From: Rhypophila decipiens
Taxonomy: Eukaryota; Ascomycota; Sordariomycetes; Sordariales; Naviculisporaceae
DNA length: 64,000 nt
NCBI GenBank assembly: GCA_033297075.1
Contig: MU858183.1
Coordinates: 38,345 to 102,344 of the forward strand
Direction: 5' to 3'
Every line of letters begins with the position of its first letter. The first letter of the stretch is position 1. Shown piece after piece: positions 1 through 11,800 of the stretch. Below the pieces are notes generated by a model, which made no database searches, was not told the DNA's origin, and saw only the letters and a list, made by a program, of their open reading frames with translations. The translations under genes were made by a program, and so were the position numbers.

Positions 1-49
1 TGCTGAGTACCTCCTCGAAGGTCTTTGGCTTGACGGGGACTTGCGCCAT
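1..49 (-). CDS. N-terminal end of an unidentified gene (cut by window edge)
   Basis: An ATG lies at 49-47 on the minus strand in an excellent fungal context (CCACC before it, G after). Sixteen codons follow before the window edge, beginning MAQVPVKPKTFEEV. The next few hundred bases on its 5' side hold no competing gene and would be its promoter and leader. The stretch is too short to assign a family. Confidence 0.5.
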   Translation of the reverse strand, partial: MAQVPVKPKTFEEVLS

Positions 50-1264
50 GGTGGCGGTGGATGCTGGTCGAAATGTGCGCCCTTGGTGAAGAAGAAGTAG
101 CGACAACAGCGACGACGAGTTGTTTGGTTTCGGCCTCCGGCGTCTAGCTTGGCTCTTGAATTGATCGTGGCAAGTGAGGGAAGCAGAAAGAGATGATGAA
201 TAAGGAATGGATCTCGGGCTCCAGGAAGGACTGGAGCTGACGGTGATTGTTCTGTCAATGGTCGAAGTGCAGTTTGCGTTGTGCTGTTTCGTTTAGGAAG
301 GAAATCCTGTGCGGAATGAGCATCCAGGTTAAGGAAAAAGATCGAGTCAGTCAGCTTGGTGGGGTTGAGAAAGAGCTCCAACATTGGACGGAAGGCGGGT
401 GACGGTTATCTCGAGGGGTCAAACCATTTCGTCCACTAGGCGGTGAGTCAGGTGTGTTAGTTGATCCCAGCTGCCGCCCCTTGGAAAGTGTACCATTAGA
501 CGTGGGGATGTTCTAGCTCTAGGTACAGACTGAAGCTGTATCAACCAGGCAAGGCGTTGCGAGCTGGACAACTAACACCAACTGGCTAAAAAGCGGGTCA
601 CTGTACACCGGTGAGATAAACTCTCTGGACGGTGGTGGGGAAGAAAGCCGGAGGACCCACTGCCTCGCAACAGCAAGGCAGGAACAAACAGATGAAGCAC
701 ACTGTTCTTTTTTTTTTTTCCTTAAGTAAGTCTTTTGTGTTTTTTTTTGCTTTCGCTAGCCCACAATCTACAGTTAGATATAGTACTATAGTCCACAAGT
801 CCTTAGAGCAATCCTCATTAAAGTTTGATCCACGAAACGCGAATCCTATTCCCACATAAAAAACCAACACCACATACAACACAAAGTTTTCCTCCACGAA
901 AGTTACGTTCGCACTCCACCGAAGAGGCCAAGAACTTGCCCTGCCCACAAAGCCACCCATACCTCTCATCCCTCCCCCATTCCCCTCTTCTTTCCACACC
1001 ACGAAGCACATTGTAAAATCGGATGTTTTCTTCCTAGTGGAGTCGCCTCGATGGTCACATCTCTGGCGGCTAGCAGGGAGTAAGCACGTGTCGATGACGG
1101 AACAGAGGCTTGGCCTGGGGGGCTCAAAATCAATTATCCTGCCTGGTTGGGTGGGGCTTCTCTTGGGTGAGCAGAAATTAACAGCCTTGCATGTTCTTAA
1201 TGGCAGTAACCCAACTTCTGACAGACGTGGAATACTATCTACCCACCGTTCTCAGCACATCTGT
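50..1264. other. Intergenic: promoter of the edge gene plus repeat-derived DNA
   Basis: No convincing gene. Bases 50-600 would be the upstream region of the edge gene. From about 700 there are long T runs, then the first copy of a repeat seen again near 2.2 kb. The open frames of 60-137 codons here overlap one another on both strands and resemble nothing I recognise. Confidence 0.6.
757..817 (+). repeat. Unknown dispersed repeat, copy 1
   Basis: Direct repeat of 2180-2262 in the same orientation. Both copies share GCCCACA, then CAGTTAGAYAYAGTACTATAG, then CCTTAGAGCAATCCTC, with scattered substitutions and a short indel. Upstream, both copies show a T-rich stretch and a TTGCTTT/TGCTTTTG stretch. 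The two copies bracket the broken AAA+ ATPase, so this may be part of a mobile element or a segmental duplication. No family recognised. Confidence 0.6.
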
Positions 1265-2051
1265 TTACCTTTGCCTTTTCCTTGCTTGCAATTCCGCCAG
1301 TGACTTCAAGTCGATGTGCTCCACAAACAAGGCATCGTCCATGTCCTTGGCAGTGATCCTTGCACCGCTCCGTCTTGACAGTTTGCGACAGTTATCTGCT
1401 TGAGGAAACCCACAAGGGATGACTTGGCTGTCTTCTGTTCAATTTTAGTCGAGCAAGGCGTGCAAGATACTTTTCCTCAAAAATTTTACGTCTATATTCT
1501 CCGTAGGATACCTGACAAAGGTCTTCCAAGTCTGCCTTCTGGCCATCTCGTCCAGATCGGGGTACTCGAGAGAAATGTGCACCCTGCTCTAAAACGCCAC
1601 GTCGCATTGGCCAATCTTGTTCGTTGTGAGAATCAAAATTCCCTGATAGTATTCCAGTTGTTCAAGGAAAATGCTGACGAGCGCATTCCTCTTGACGTCC
1701 TTTGGTGTCCTCGCCTGGAGAAAAACATCAGCCTCGTCGAGTAAAGAACGGCACTCCACCTGGATGCAAGTTTCAGAGCCTCGGACAAGCTTTCTTTCGC
1801 TGTATCGGGCTCGATGCTCAGATCACCGGCCGAGACGCTGTACAGGGGTCGCTTTGTTAAATCGGCAGCAGCTTCGGCTGCAAGGTCTTGCCCGAGCCGA
1901 GGGGTCCACTTGAAAGGCGGACAATGCCATTTTCTTCACCGGCAATAATGTCAACGTACGAATCTTCGGAGCTGTGCTGCTTCAGCCTCGAGTAGACCAT
2001 TTTTTTGGCAACCCTTGCCATGGGTGGTGATGTCGTCTTCGACCGAGACAT
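1265..2051 (-). pseudogene. Broken AAA+ ATPase (C-terminal half)
   Basis: Reading the minus strand in pieces gives the core of a fungal AAA+ ATPase. There is a Walker A motif GPLGSGKT (1907-1884; usual form GPPGVGKT), a Walker B LDEAD (1741-1727), a sensor-1-like ILILTTNKIG, an SRVHISLEYPDLDE segment after it, and a C-terminal lid ending at a TAA at 1267-1265. The pieces lie in different frames: there are shifts between Walker A and Walker B and again before the lid. A TAG interrupts the frame at 1591-1589 where the family has Lys or Gln before SR. The part upstream of Walker A is missing beyond about 2051. A CAG-to-TAG change would fit RIP-type C-to-T mutation, but one site cannot prove it. 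The fragment is clearly non-functional as a full ATPase. Confidence 0.75.
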
Positions 2052-2683
2052 TCATGGAATGCCAGTGCTGTCAAACCATCACTCCGGAAAGCACATTCCA
2101 AGCACATTCCACGGCAATAGACACTACGCGTTTTGTTTATTGCGCATGACGTTTTGTTCTCTCAAGTAAATTTATGCTTTTGCAGGCCCACACCACAATC
2201 CTTAATAATAAATTCACAGTTAGACACAGTACTATAGTCTGCGAATCCTTAGAGCAATCCTCGATGGTCACGCTTCCGGGGGAGAAATATACGGACAAGA
2301 ATGATACGGTCACGACGGTAAACTATAGAGGATATGGACGATTAATAGCAGGAGCGGCCCGCCGGGGAGGAAGACGTCTTTAATTGGGGTGATGATGTTG
2401 ACTTGGAGGGAATTCGCGATTGGCGCGGGAGGCCGATTCTATTTATCAACGGGTTGTCGTCGTCGGTTTGAGAGGGCTCCTTTTTTCGTTTCGTCGGGTA
2501 ATATGTGGTTTCATGTCTGGCATGCTTACAGACCGTGAGTAGAGCTTTACAGAGTAACAATGCCATTATGAACGAAGAAAGGAGTAAGAAAACAAGAATC
2601 ATACAATCATCACCTGTCTTCACAAGTTCCCCCTTTACTCTCTCTTCCTCGCCGTCCAGCCAGCCCTCCATATCCGCTCTCTC
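2052..2683. other. Intergenic, holds repeat copy 2 and mannosidase 3' region
   Basis: No gene seen. The left part contains the second repeat copy. The right part is the 3' side of the mannosidase gene. Confidence 0.6.
2180..2262 (+). repeat. Unknown dispersed repeat, copy 2
   Basis: Second copy of the repeat at 757-817. It continues into CCTCGATGGTCAC, a string that also occurs near 1045-1057. The 818-1045 interval may therefore be a later insertion into copy 1, flanked by CCTC on both sides. Confidence 0.6.
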
Positions 2684-4507
2684 TCACGCCGGCAAGAGCC
2701 TCTTTAACGGATGCGCCTCGGTATTAAAAACCCACTCATCCAAACTAAGCGCGTCCGTCTCCCCAAAGACCAAATAAAAATACTTTAGCGTCTCGCCAAA
2801 CCAGAAACTCTCCATCGAGTCGCTCTTGGGCGGGTTCTTCTCAACCATGACATCCGCCAGCGCAGAACTCGCCAGCTCGGTCCGTGTATTCTCCTCAATG
2901 GCCGTAAACATATCCCACGCCGACTCTAGCAAATCTTTCCTGCCCGTGATACGGTACAAGATAAAGACACTCTCGATGGCCTCCGGGCGGAGGATATACC
3001 GCCCATCGGGCACATACGTGAACCCCTTGGGGATGTTCTTCTTCTTGATAAACGCCTGTACATCATCGCGCGTGACGCCGTTGTTCCCGTTTGCATTGTT
3101 ACTACCCAGGCCTGAAATTTCCAGCACGCCATCCATCCACTTGTTTTCATCCCACGGACAATGTTCTTTCGATTCGCAAGGGACGGTATAAAAGGTCTCG
3201 GGCATGATGCCCAGCGGCGAGACTTTATACGCCCAAACACAGCCGTCTGTCAGTTTGGCGCCAGTCTCTACGTGGGTCTGGTTCTGCACCAGTTTCCCGC
3301 CCAAAGCGAGCATACCGCCAGTGAAACAACCTAGATGCTGACCTTCTGGTCGGAGACGGACATGGTGCTCATCGTCCTTGCCGCGCACGCTTGCCGTGCC
3401 CGAGATGAGGATATCCTTGCTGTCTGGGACGAGTGGACGGAAGATGTTGTGCTGGATGGCGGTGTTCATGGACACCTCGTACATTTCCTTGTACTCTGGC
3501 AATAGACCGCCCATAAGGGCGTATGTTTTGGGGAGGTACTCGTAGGCCGAGTCGGCCATTGCGCCGAGGGTGTAGTCGTAATGGTCGCCAAACTTTTCGT
3601 TACGAGCGTTGACGATGACTGGCCACATGCCGGGGAGCTGTGTGCTATTCTGCTGATCGTGAAGAAGTTCAGTAATACGCTGCACTGCGTCGAACCACTT
3701 CGGGTCGTTGGTCACGAGCGACAATCTGATAAACTCGAGCGAGAAGGACCCAATCTCGGCCAAAAGAACATGAGCATCGGCCATCTGCATCTGGTGGCGC
3801 GCCGAACCATGAATATCCCAGCGAGTGACAGGCATGCGATTAGGCGTATCAAAGGCGACGTAGAGCATGTCGCCCACCTCCTTGGCTTTCTGCAGAAGCC
3901 GTCTGTCGCCGCTCAAATCGTAAGCAGAGAGGAATCCGCCCAGGTAGCGAATGTTGGTTTCAAAGACGCTGATCTCGTTCAGGTTCGTGGTCTTGAAGCT
4001 GATAGTCGCTGCGGCCGTAACAGCTTCCTCGAATTCCCTGCGCAAGCCCATGATCCAGAGCGTGTCGAGACTGTCGACCAGGGTGGCGCCCCATCCTCCG
4101 AAATGTCCGCGCTTTTGTCCGGTGATTGGGGAGAGCTCGTCGCTGAGCCATGCCTTGCTGCGATAAGAATCCCAGCACCGCAAAAAGACATCCTTGACGG
4201 CTGCTTGTCTTTTGAGTCGGACTTCGCGATCAGTTGGAGACTCGGTCTTGAATGTCGTCTGAACTTTGGGGAGAGCTGAGGGCTTTCCCCTTGGCAGTGG
4301 CCGGAGTGAGCTTGGCGGGTAGTGCGGGATGTAACGTGCCCAATACCCCGAATCACCTGTTCCTATCTGTTGTGATCCATCAGTTGCAGGGTATGAGTAG
4401 GTCGACGATAGGTCACGACTGTTGAGACTGCGGAATGAGAGGAAGAGGAAGAAGAAAAGGGCAGCAAAAATGATGGCCGAAAGCCGGCGCCGTGAAAACA
4501 GAGACAT
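2684..4507 (-). CDS. Class I mannosyl-oligosaccharide alpha-1,2-mannosidase (GH47)
   Basis: Single-exon gene for 607 residues, a normal size for fungal Golgi GH47 enzymes, which trim alpha-1,2-linked mannose from N-glycans. The N-terminus is a short basic tail followed by one hydrophobic segment (about residues 9-27), giving a type II membrane topology with a lumenal catalytic domain. Family hallmarks appear in order: GGWGATLVDSLDTLWIMG, FETNIRYLGG near residue 183, GAMADSAYEYLPK, LRPEAIESVF, SMESFWFGETLKYFYLVF and FNTEAHPL near the end, which supplies the calcium-binding Thr. The catalytic acidic residues of these motifs are all present, so the enzyme looks intact. Whether it is an ER-type (Man9 to Man8) or Golgi-type enzyme cannot be settled from motifs alone. 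The ATG at 4507 is the first in frame before the membrane anchor. Confidence 0.93.
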   Translation of the reverse strand: MSLFSRRRLSAIIFAALFFFLFLSFRSLNSRDLSSTYSYPATDGSQQIGTGDSGYWARYIPHYPPSSLRPLPRGKPSALPKVQTTFKTESPTDREVRLKRQAAVKDVFLRCWDSYRSKAWLSDELSPITGQKRGHFGGWGATLVDSLDTLWIMGLRREFEEAVTAAATISFKTTNLNEISVFETNIRYLGGFLSAYDLSGDRRLLQKAKEVGDMLYVAFDTPNRMPVTRWDIHGSARHQMQMADAHVLLAEIGSFSLEFIRLSLVTNDPKWFDAVQRITELLHDQQNSTQLPGMWPVIVNARNEKFGDHYDYTLGAMADSAYEYLPKTYALMGGLLPEYKEMYEVSMNTAIQHNIFRPLVPDSKDILISGTASVRGKDDEHHVRLRPEGQHLGCFTGGMLALGGKLVQNQTHVETGAKLTDGCVWAYKVSPLGIMPETFYTVPCESKEHCPWDENKWMDGVLEISGLGSNNANGNNGVTRDDVQAFIKKKNIPKGFTYVPDGRYILRPEAIESVFILYRITGRKDLLESAWDMFTAIEENTRTELASSALADVMVEKNPPKSDSMESFWFGETLKYFYLVFGETDALSLDEWVFNTEAHPLKRLLPA

Positions 4508-5196
4508 CTTTCATCAATAACAGGCCGCGGGAACCTCCAGAGCGTCAAGGCCAAAAATATGTTGAGCGCTGGTCCAAGGTGGACCTGCGGACGTCGTGAA
4601 GCGAGAGCGAGAGTGTTTGAGCTGGATGAAACGGTAATTTTCCGACATGACGCGTGATTGAAACTTGACGCGACAGGGGTCAGGGCGGCCACTAGTCGGC
4701 GCCGTCCGGTTGCGCGGTCGCGCTAGCCCAATCAGGGCTTCTGGCAGCTGTAACCGAGTGGGGTCTCGGCGATCCTCAGGGCGGGGGCGGTACGGGTTAC
4801 TGTTCATTGTGTACCGGCATTCCTTACATACATGTTGGTGAAATCCGAGCCCATGAGAATTTTCTGATGGATCCAGAAGTGCATTGTGATTACTCAAGTT
4901 TTCGACAAAAACATGGCTTTTCCACTTTTTCTTTAGCCAGCCAAATCCGAATTATCCAATGCCGTCCCTTACAGCGGTACAGCCATCGAAAAATCACGCA
5001 TGAGTTGCAACTAACAGTCTGGCGCTCTCGGTAGCTCATTTTGTTTTTAACCCTAAATATCCGTACAACAAAGAAATCCACGATATAATCCAATAGAAGA
5101 GGTCCGGAATAACCGACGATGTCTCTCCACTAGTTCGGATTCTCGTCCCTTCAAGCCAAGGAGGGACTGGCGCTAAGAGCAACAGCGAGTCAGGAC
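4508..5196. other. Intergenic between mannosidase 5' end and CHR transporter 3' end
   Basis: Promoter and leader of the mannosidase, and 3' region of the chromate transporter. Short overlapping frames here show no family features. Confidence 0.6.
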
Positions 5197-6897
5197 TCAA
5201 GCATCGACAACAGCATATCGAATCAAGCCCATGATGGCGCCCAAGATGATTGCAAACGGTGCAGAGAATCCAAACCACCGGCCGCCCACAAAGCTCGTCG
5301 CAGTGACGACCACCCACCACGGATCATCCCCCAAACTCTTGCCATATTGAAAGCCTTCGTCGATATATCCAACCTGCCAGATTCGGTAGACCGCCGTGTA
5401 GATGAGACCCACTGCGCCGGCGTTGATCCCCCGGATCATGGCCTTGACCCACCTACGGCTTCGTGCGACGCTCCAGATGCCCATGGTGCCATGAACGAGA
5501 ATCAGACCGGGGCTGAAGATGGCGATCCAAGCAATCAGTGCCCCAAGTGCTGAGCTATATCCGTACTTGATGGCTGTGAGACTGCCCAGGAAAACCGCAA
5601 AGTTGAAGTTGGGGCCGGGGAAGGCCTGGATCAAGGCGAGACCGATGAGGAAATCACGGGGCGAGACCCAGCCCTCGGCTACCACGTACTCTCGAAGGAG
5701 GGGGATCACCACTGGACCACCTCCAAAAATAATGGTGCCAGCGAGATACATGTTGGAGAAGAGACGGTACAGAAGTGGTGGCCCGGGGTGCGGCCAGACG
5801 CTTCGTAGGACCATGGCGGCGATGAAGCTGAGAAAGAACAGGCCGATGATGATGCTCCCGGTCCTCCAGGAAAATCCAAGCTGCATGTCTTGTGGGATGA
5901 CGCGGGGTTCGTTTTCGGCCGTCGAGTCGGAAGCAGTGGTGTCAACATTCTTGGCTTCCTGTTCTGTCACCGGTAATCCTGCAGACCCGTGCTGGGTTTG
6001 CACCGGTCTGTCTTCCATCGGGATCTCTTCGCCAGATCTGCGAGGCCGATCCGAATGGATCTCCACGGGTTCATCTCCCTGCGATGACTGCCGAGGTGAT
6101 CGAATGCTGTTCTGAGGCTTCTTCTTCCCAAATGCAAGCTTCGCCCGGGAGACACGGTGCACAACCGCGGTGATGGGCCGATGCAACCAGCGATAATCGT
6201 AGACCAGGGTGGCAACACCGGAGGCGAGCATGAGTACGGGGAAATACCAGAGCGCATTGTACAGCATGCCTGCTGCGCCGCTGGCGAAGACGACGATTCT
6301 CGAGAGTTTGTCGGTGATTGCTTTGTGCGCAAGCTCGACCGCGGCCAAAGCGATCACACCGACTGTGGCGGCGTTGAGGCCGGACAGGAGGGCGTAGACC
6401 GGCCGTGGGAGTGTCTCGTCGATGTTGGCCACACCTACGGACAATCCGTACATGCCCAGGGCTCCGGGGAGACTACGTTCGAACCGTTTGAGCATTAATG
6501 ACGCCAGATGGCTGGGGAATATTTCATGGCACCAACCTCCAGATCAAAAAGCTGAACAGGGCAGCGAGGAACCCATCCCTGATTAGGTTGATGCAATACA
6601 GCATCTTGGTGCTGGCAGGCCCCGAAAGAGCCTGCGAGATGCTGAAGAGCTCTTGGTAGATCTGCTCGTCGATCCATTTCGTCTTTTGGACAAACTTGAC
6701 GTTGAACTGTTCCCGATGTCAGTTGGAGCATTCGACTTTGGTTCCTGCTGACAACTCACGATGCGGAAATGAACAGGTGGGCCACCAAAAGCAGTCACGC
6801 CCAGGTGCCAGTTCGCCCGAAGCACCTTCCATGCTCGACGCGCCGCGCCCCGTGCAAGACGGGAAACGTCGCTATAATCTCGTCCGGCGACCCCCAT
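5197..6897 (-). CDS. Chromate ion transporter (CHR family), two-domain form
   Basis: Three exons on the minus strand: 6897-6760, 6706-6537 and 6472-5197. The donors are GTGAGT and GTTGGT. Phases match and give about 527 residues. The N-terminal CHR domain begins LGVTAFGGPPVHF and continues KTKWIDEQIYQELFSISQAL then SLPGALGMYGLSVGVANI across the second splice. A hydrophilic linker of about 90 residues follows. The second CHR domain carries FGGGPVVIPLLREYVV and QAFPGPNFNFAVFLGSL. Each domain has several hydrophobic helices, as in the long-chain CHR proteins of fungi and bacteria. The known role in characterised members is chromate efflux across the plasma membrane, probably coupled to the proton gradient; physiological substrates in fungi are less sure. 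The short exon 2 (170 nt) is needed to complete domain 1. Confidence 0.9.
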
Positions 6898-8826
6898 TGT
6901 TCCCGAGTGAAGAGTGGAGTTCGGAGGTACAGCCAGTGAAGCACCTACGGCATCCAGAGCAGCGGAGAAACAATGAAACCAGCAGGCGATCTATTATAGA
7001 ACGATTACGGAGTATGGAGAAGAGAAACGTAAACAAAGTCTGAAATCTCAGGTCATCTCAGCTCTTGTTTTCTTTTCTTTTCTCTGTTCCTTTGCGATGG
7101 CGCAATCGAGGGGACTTTAACGCTAATCCGCTTTTGGGATCGATCGAAAGTTGTATTATGTAATTCATATTTCGTACTGCCAAAACCGGATGCCGAGAAA
7201 AGTTCCACGGCAGAGCTAACACCTTTAGGTTGTACTTGCAGCCAAATGTGTTAGTGGCTTTGGCCAAACGGTTAGTGGACTTCCCGCATAAGCAGCTGGA
7301 TGGGATGGTTGTAAAGGGATTTTGTGAAAGAATCAGATTCTTTCACAATTGCAATAATAAGGGTTCTCAGTAATAATCCGAGAGTTCAGAAAAGGCATAA
7401 TGGTCAAATGCAAGCTCGAGGCTTGAATGCAACGAGAACATTTTGGGAGAGTCAAGTTTTGTATCTAAGCAAAGCCCAATTCATTCCAACTACAGACCCA
7501 TTTTAAACTGGCAAACTCTTCAAATTTCCCGGGTTCCTGGATAGATAGCACATGGAGAGAACCTTATATGCTCCTGCCCCGATATTTGCGGATCACTTCA
7601 ACCCCTCGCCGGCAACCGCTTCGAGAAGTGGTGGTCAAGAGTGGGGACTGCCATCGTGGTTTCCGTATTCGTTTCGTGCCTTCCTTCCACAGTCTTAGTA
7701 ATTCACTAACTCGGCATTGCATACCTAGAGTACAAGACCCACAAGGCCGAGGGGACGATGCACATCATCTTTTCCAACCTTGGGTCCTCTCTCAGCAACC
7801 AGTTCAAGTTCTCCATCCTCCCCAGCATCCCAAAAAGCGCCGACCGAAACGGACCACACAGCAGTACGCCAACCCGCCGCACAACTTATCACAGTCTCTT
7901 CACTGTCGTCCCTGGAACTGAGAATGTGCGTGTCCTGGGGTCCCTGCAGGTCCACCAAAGGCCATACAGTCTACAGGACGACGGAGCAATCAAAGAACTC
8001 GTCACATTGTGGTATGCGCCTTGCGGTGGTTGCCCGCAATTTCCCAGAGCCCAATGAACCAAAACGCCAGTCACTAACGCACCAACTCATTCAATCTCCA
8101 GCATCCATCTATTCAATTCGTCACTGTCCAATCCGAGCTCTTCAATATACCAACCGAGAGACTATCATGCCATTTGTTCCTTATGAATTGTTTCTCTCCC
8201 AACCCGTGTGCCTTTTCTTGCTTGGACGTCTAAGCTGGAGCTCAAGTCCTGTTGTGCTCTTTTTCCCTTTTCATAGCAATGGTATCTTCGATGGCCCGTG
8301 TCTTTGGCTCAGAGTTCTTTATCTGAGACTTTGTCCTCTTGACGGGTATTTACAATATTCGAGTAAGTTGAGAGTACCCTTTGTTTGGGGTTCTTTGGCA
8401 TTTCAACTCGGGAACCTCTTTGTACTCGATTCTATACCGTCGCCCTACCAGCTCAAATGATACTTGTTAACAAGAAGTTGATGCTAGCCAGTGATTCTGC
8501 AGGGCATTTCTCAATTACGAACTACACTCGAAATGTTGCTGGGCCGTGTACCTACTCTGGGACGGCCGATGCTCTCCTTTGTTGATCCGAGGAGGCTATA
8601 TACAATGTCGCGCTTGGATCGCGGCTCATTAAAACCATGGCATTATCGACGCAAATACGGCCCTGGGTGCTCTACACAGCATTGTCGAGGCAAAACAGAA
8701 TCCCTATTTGCTCTGAGTAGCAACAGAGGCTCCGCGAGTCGCACTTCAAGATATCAACTAAGATAACAGGTACAGAATTCTGAAGAGTGTTCGATACTGC
8801 CCGTAAGGTGGGACCTAGCATTCAAG
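6898..8826. other. Intergenic between CHR transporter and the ipa-type gene
   Basis: This 1.9 kb stretch is the shared upstream region of two divergent genes. Open frames around 7568-8460 overlap in all phases and match no family I know. A short segment near 7610-7750 could be read as a small membrane protein split by an intron, but no consistent splice was found. A perfect 13-bp inverted repeat sits at 7322-7348. Confidence 0.5.
7322..7348. repeat. Perfect inverted repeat, 13-bp arms, 1-nt spacer
   Basis: TTGTGAAAGAATC (7322-7334), a single A, then its exact reverse complement (7336-7348). It could form a tight cruciform or bind a dimeric protein. It lies about 425 bp upstream of the CHR transporter start. 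Confidence 0.85.
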
Positions 8827-11800
8827 ATGGCCAAGGGAAAGAATTCTCGAAAGAAGTCTAGAGGCAAAGCTTCTGCCGGTCCGCAAGGAACAAAAGGCGA
8901 CGCCGACCCTCAGAGCCAAGGTTCTGTCGACCCTCAAGGAACAGAAGACGTTGCCGACCCCAAAGGAAAAGCTCCTGCAGACCCCAAAGGAAAAGGAAAA
9001 GCTCCTGCAGACCCCTTTGTGGAGGCCGAGTACATTTCAGACTCGGATGATCCTGACAGACGAAGGCCCACACGGGGAGAGAAGGGAAAAGGTCTTGCCG
9101 ATCGCTCTGGGGAGGATGAGGACCCTGATGCAACAGAGTCCTATCCAGACTCCTCGGACGAATACTCTGACTCAGACGGACCGGAGCCCACGGCGCTAGA
9201 TATCAGCAAAATGAAAAAAGAAGTGAAAAAGCTACGGGATCAGGTTAGGAAGCAGCGTCTAAATGTCAGGTCTATCGTCAGCCGTCATTGGGAAACGATC
9301 CAAAAGAGCTGGATGGGCATGGAGAAGAAGCAAAGAGAAAAGATTTTGAAAGGCGGATATAAAGCCTCAAATCCCGGAGCAGGGATCGAGCTGCCGACCG
9401 AGCTGTTTCCAAACGTCGAAAAGCTCCTCGACGGTCGAGACGCTTCCATGCGCGGAAGTTCAGCACCGGTGGACGACGACAAGTACTGGTACTGGTTTCT
9501 GGTACCTCAAGTCAACTTGCCAGGCCTCTTGCTAGACCGGAATTTTCTGCTTTTCCTCGTGGAGCGTCTCATCTCCCCGCCATACGTCTTCTCCGAGGCC
9601 GACTTTACGCGGTTATTTCCTGCTTTGTTCTGCGGAGCCGTGGAAAAGGAATTTGATTACTTTCGTAAACAGGGCGTGATCATCCGTGCCCTGGATCCCC
9701 GATATTGGTTCGAGCTTTATGGTCGCATGTTTGACAAAAACACGGCTTCCGTCAAGGACGTAAACGATATGGGATTCGAGAACAATGAGGACATCTGGGG
9801 CGTCGTGGAAGAGCCCGAGCATGCATGTTGGATTATGGATGTTCAGTCCTTTGTGTTCCGCTTTCTCTTCAATTGTTGCAAGGGTATTCTCGACGCGGCC
9901 AAGGTTCCCAAGGCTGAGCTGAAAGCCAACCAAGATGGACCCCCGCTGTGGGAACACGAGCTGGGGGAGCCAGATAAGCTTCCCCGTGGCGAGGAAATGG
10001 GAGAGAGGGACCGCATGCTGCTCGAGAGGCCTTATAGGAATCCGAAAATGATCGACTTGGACTACATTGGTCCAACCATAGAAGAGGCTCTGGCGCCTTG
10101 GAAGCTACATCTGGAGAGGCTCAAGCTGGATCCAGGATACTTTGCCAGAAGCGTTGCCCTTGCCGATCTCACGAATACTTGGCGTATTCGGAGCGATGGG
10201 TTCGACTTTGGCGAGAATGCGGCCCATGACGAGCAGATGAAATCCGACCTGTCGATATGGTACCACGTCCAGACTGCGTTGCAAAAGGGGGACTACTATC
10301 AGCGTATTCTGAATCACTTCGAATCGGCACTCCATGCGAGCAAACTGCACAGCACGGCGTATGACCACTCACTGGAAATCGTGAAACATGTGGATGTGTT
10401 TTCGGAACTGCCAGCGGGCAGTATAATCATGGACGACGTGATGGAGGCTATGTGGACAAAACATCCCGACCGAACCCCTGAAACACTGGCCAAAGGGCGG
10501 AAGTACTTTGAGAATTATCTCAAAAAGCCCCCCGAGGAACGCAAAACTGAGGCCCTCAACTATTTGGACGGCGTTCAGGACATGGCATCCCAAAGCTTGC
10601 AAGAGCGATGGGATGAATTTAAGGCGGCGTTGGCCGTTCTCGAAGAGGCCGTCGAAATGGCCGTCTTTTTCCAGTTACGTCAGTTTGGATGGCTCATTTG
10701 TGAGCCCCAGATGCGAATGTTCTACAGAAGAGTGCAGGTTCCAGAGGGTAAGACGCCCATAGTAGTTCAAAAGAAAGGGAAATGGGCATCCGACGTCTTG
10801 GACGAGGCAACACATAAGGCGACCCTTGAAGTCATCGACCATATCAACGAGCTAGGGCATCCAGATAGTGAAAATGCTCCTCCGGTGCACAATCTGGGTA
10901 AAGTAAGAAGACTAAACAAAATCGTGGAAAAGTACAAAGCAGAAGGCCTCCTCCACCCAACACCTTGGTTCATGGGTCTCCTCAGAGATTCCGAGGCAAT
11001 CCTGAACTGCCACTACCTACTGCACACTATTGAGCCGTATGCTCGGTTCAACGGTGATTCGAGGCGGGAATCCGGGGAGCTCGTCCAATTAGAGAGCAAG
11101 AGCTGGAAAAGATTTCACGACATCCTCGAGGCGCACCTCATGTGGCCTCTAGTGGCCAAGGAACCATATATCAACAGGGCAACGTCCATTGGCCGACTGC
11201 TGCGCGGTGCCGAGTCTGGCTACAGCCTCGCAGCCTCGGGCGACCCTGACACGGCAGAGATGAAGTTTAGTCGCCAACACTACAACGATCTCCTCGACCA
11301 CTTTTGGCACTGTGTCCACCGGGCAGCCGTGGGTGCTTCGACGGACGATTGGAAAGAGATCGCCACTTTCGAGTATGACGATCAGGACTTCGACGATGCT
11401 CAGGTACAGTTCGCCAGGGACCACGCTCGGCCCGAAGGGGAAATTGATAACAAAACTCTGATACCTGGTCGCTGGCTGGCAGATCACCTGCCCGACAGTG
11501 TCAAGACTGCCGACGACGGGCAGCTGGAGAGCTTTGTACTATTCGCCAGGGGCACTTATGCCTTCCAATCGCTACTGTGGGACAGTACTATCCCCCGGAA
11601 ACGCCGGACCATGCAAGCCGTCGAGGAGCTGGAGATATATCGCGAGCTGGGCGAATCGATCGAGAGGTGCAAATACTTTACCGAGATCGAGAAGACGCTA
11701 GACGGCCAGTTCCTCGCAGAGCTCAAGGCTGAGAGAGACAAGAAAGCTGCAGAATGGGCGGCCCATTGGGCCAGAGTTATCCCATCTACCCCGGAAAAAG

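Noticed and set aside
7568..8460. Overlapping plus frames that might be a small membrane-protein gene
   Set aside because: A segment reading FEKWWSRVGTAIVVSVFVS could be an exon, but no consistent splice to the later frames was found.
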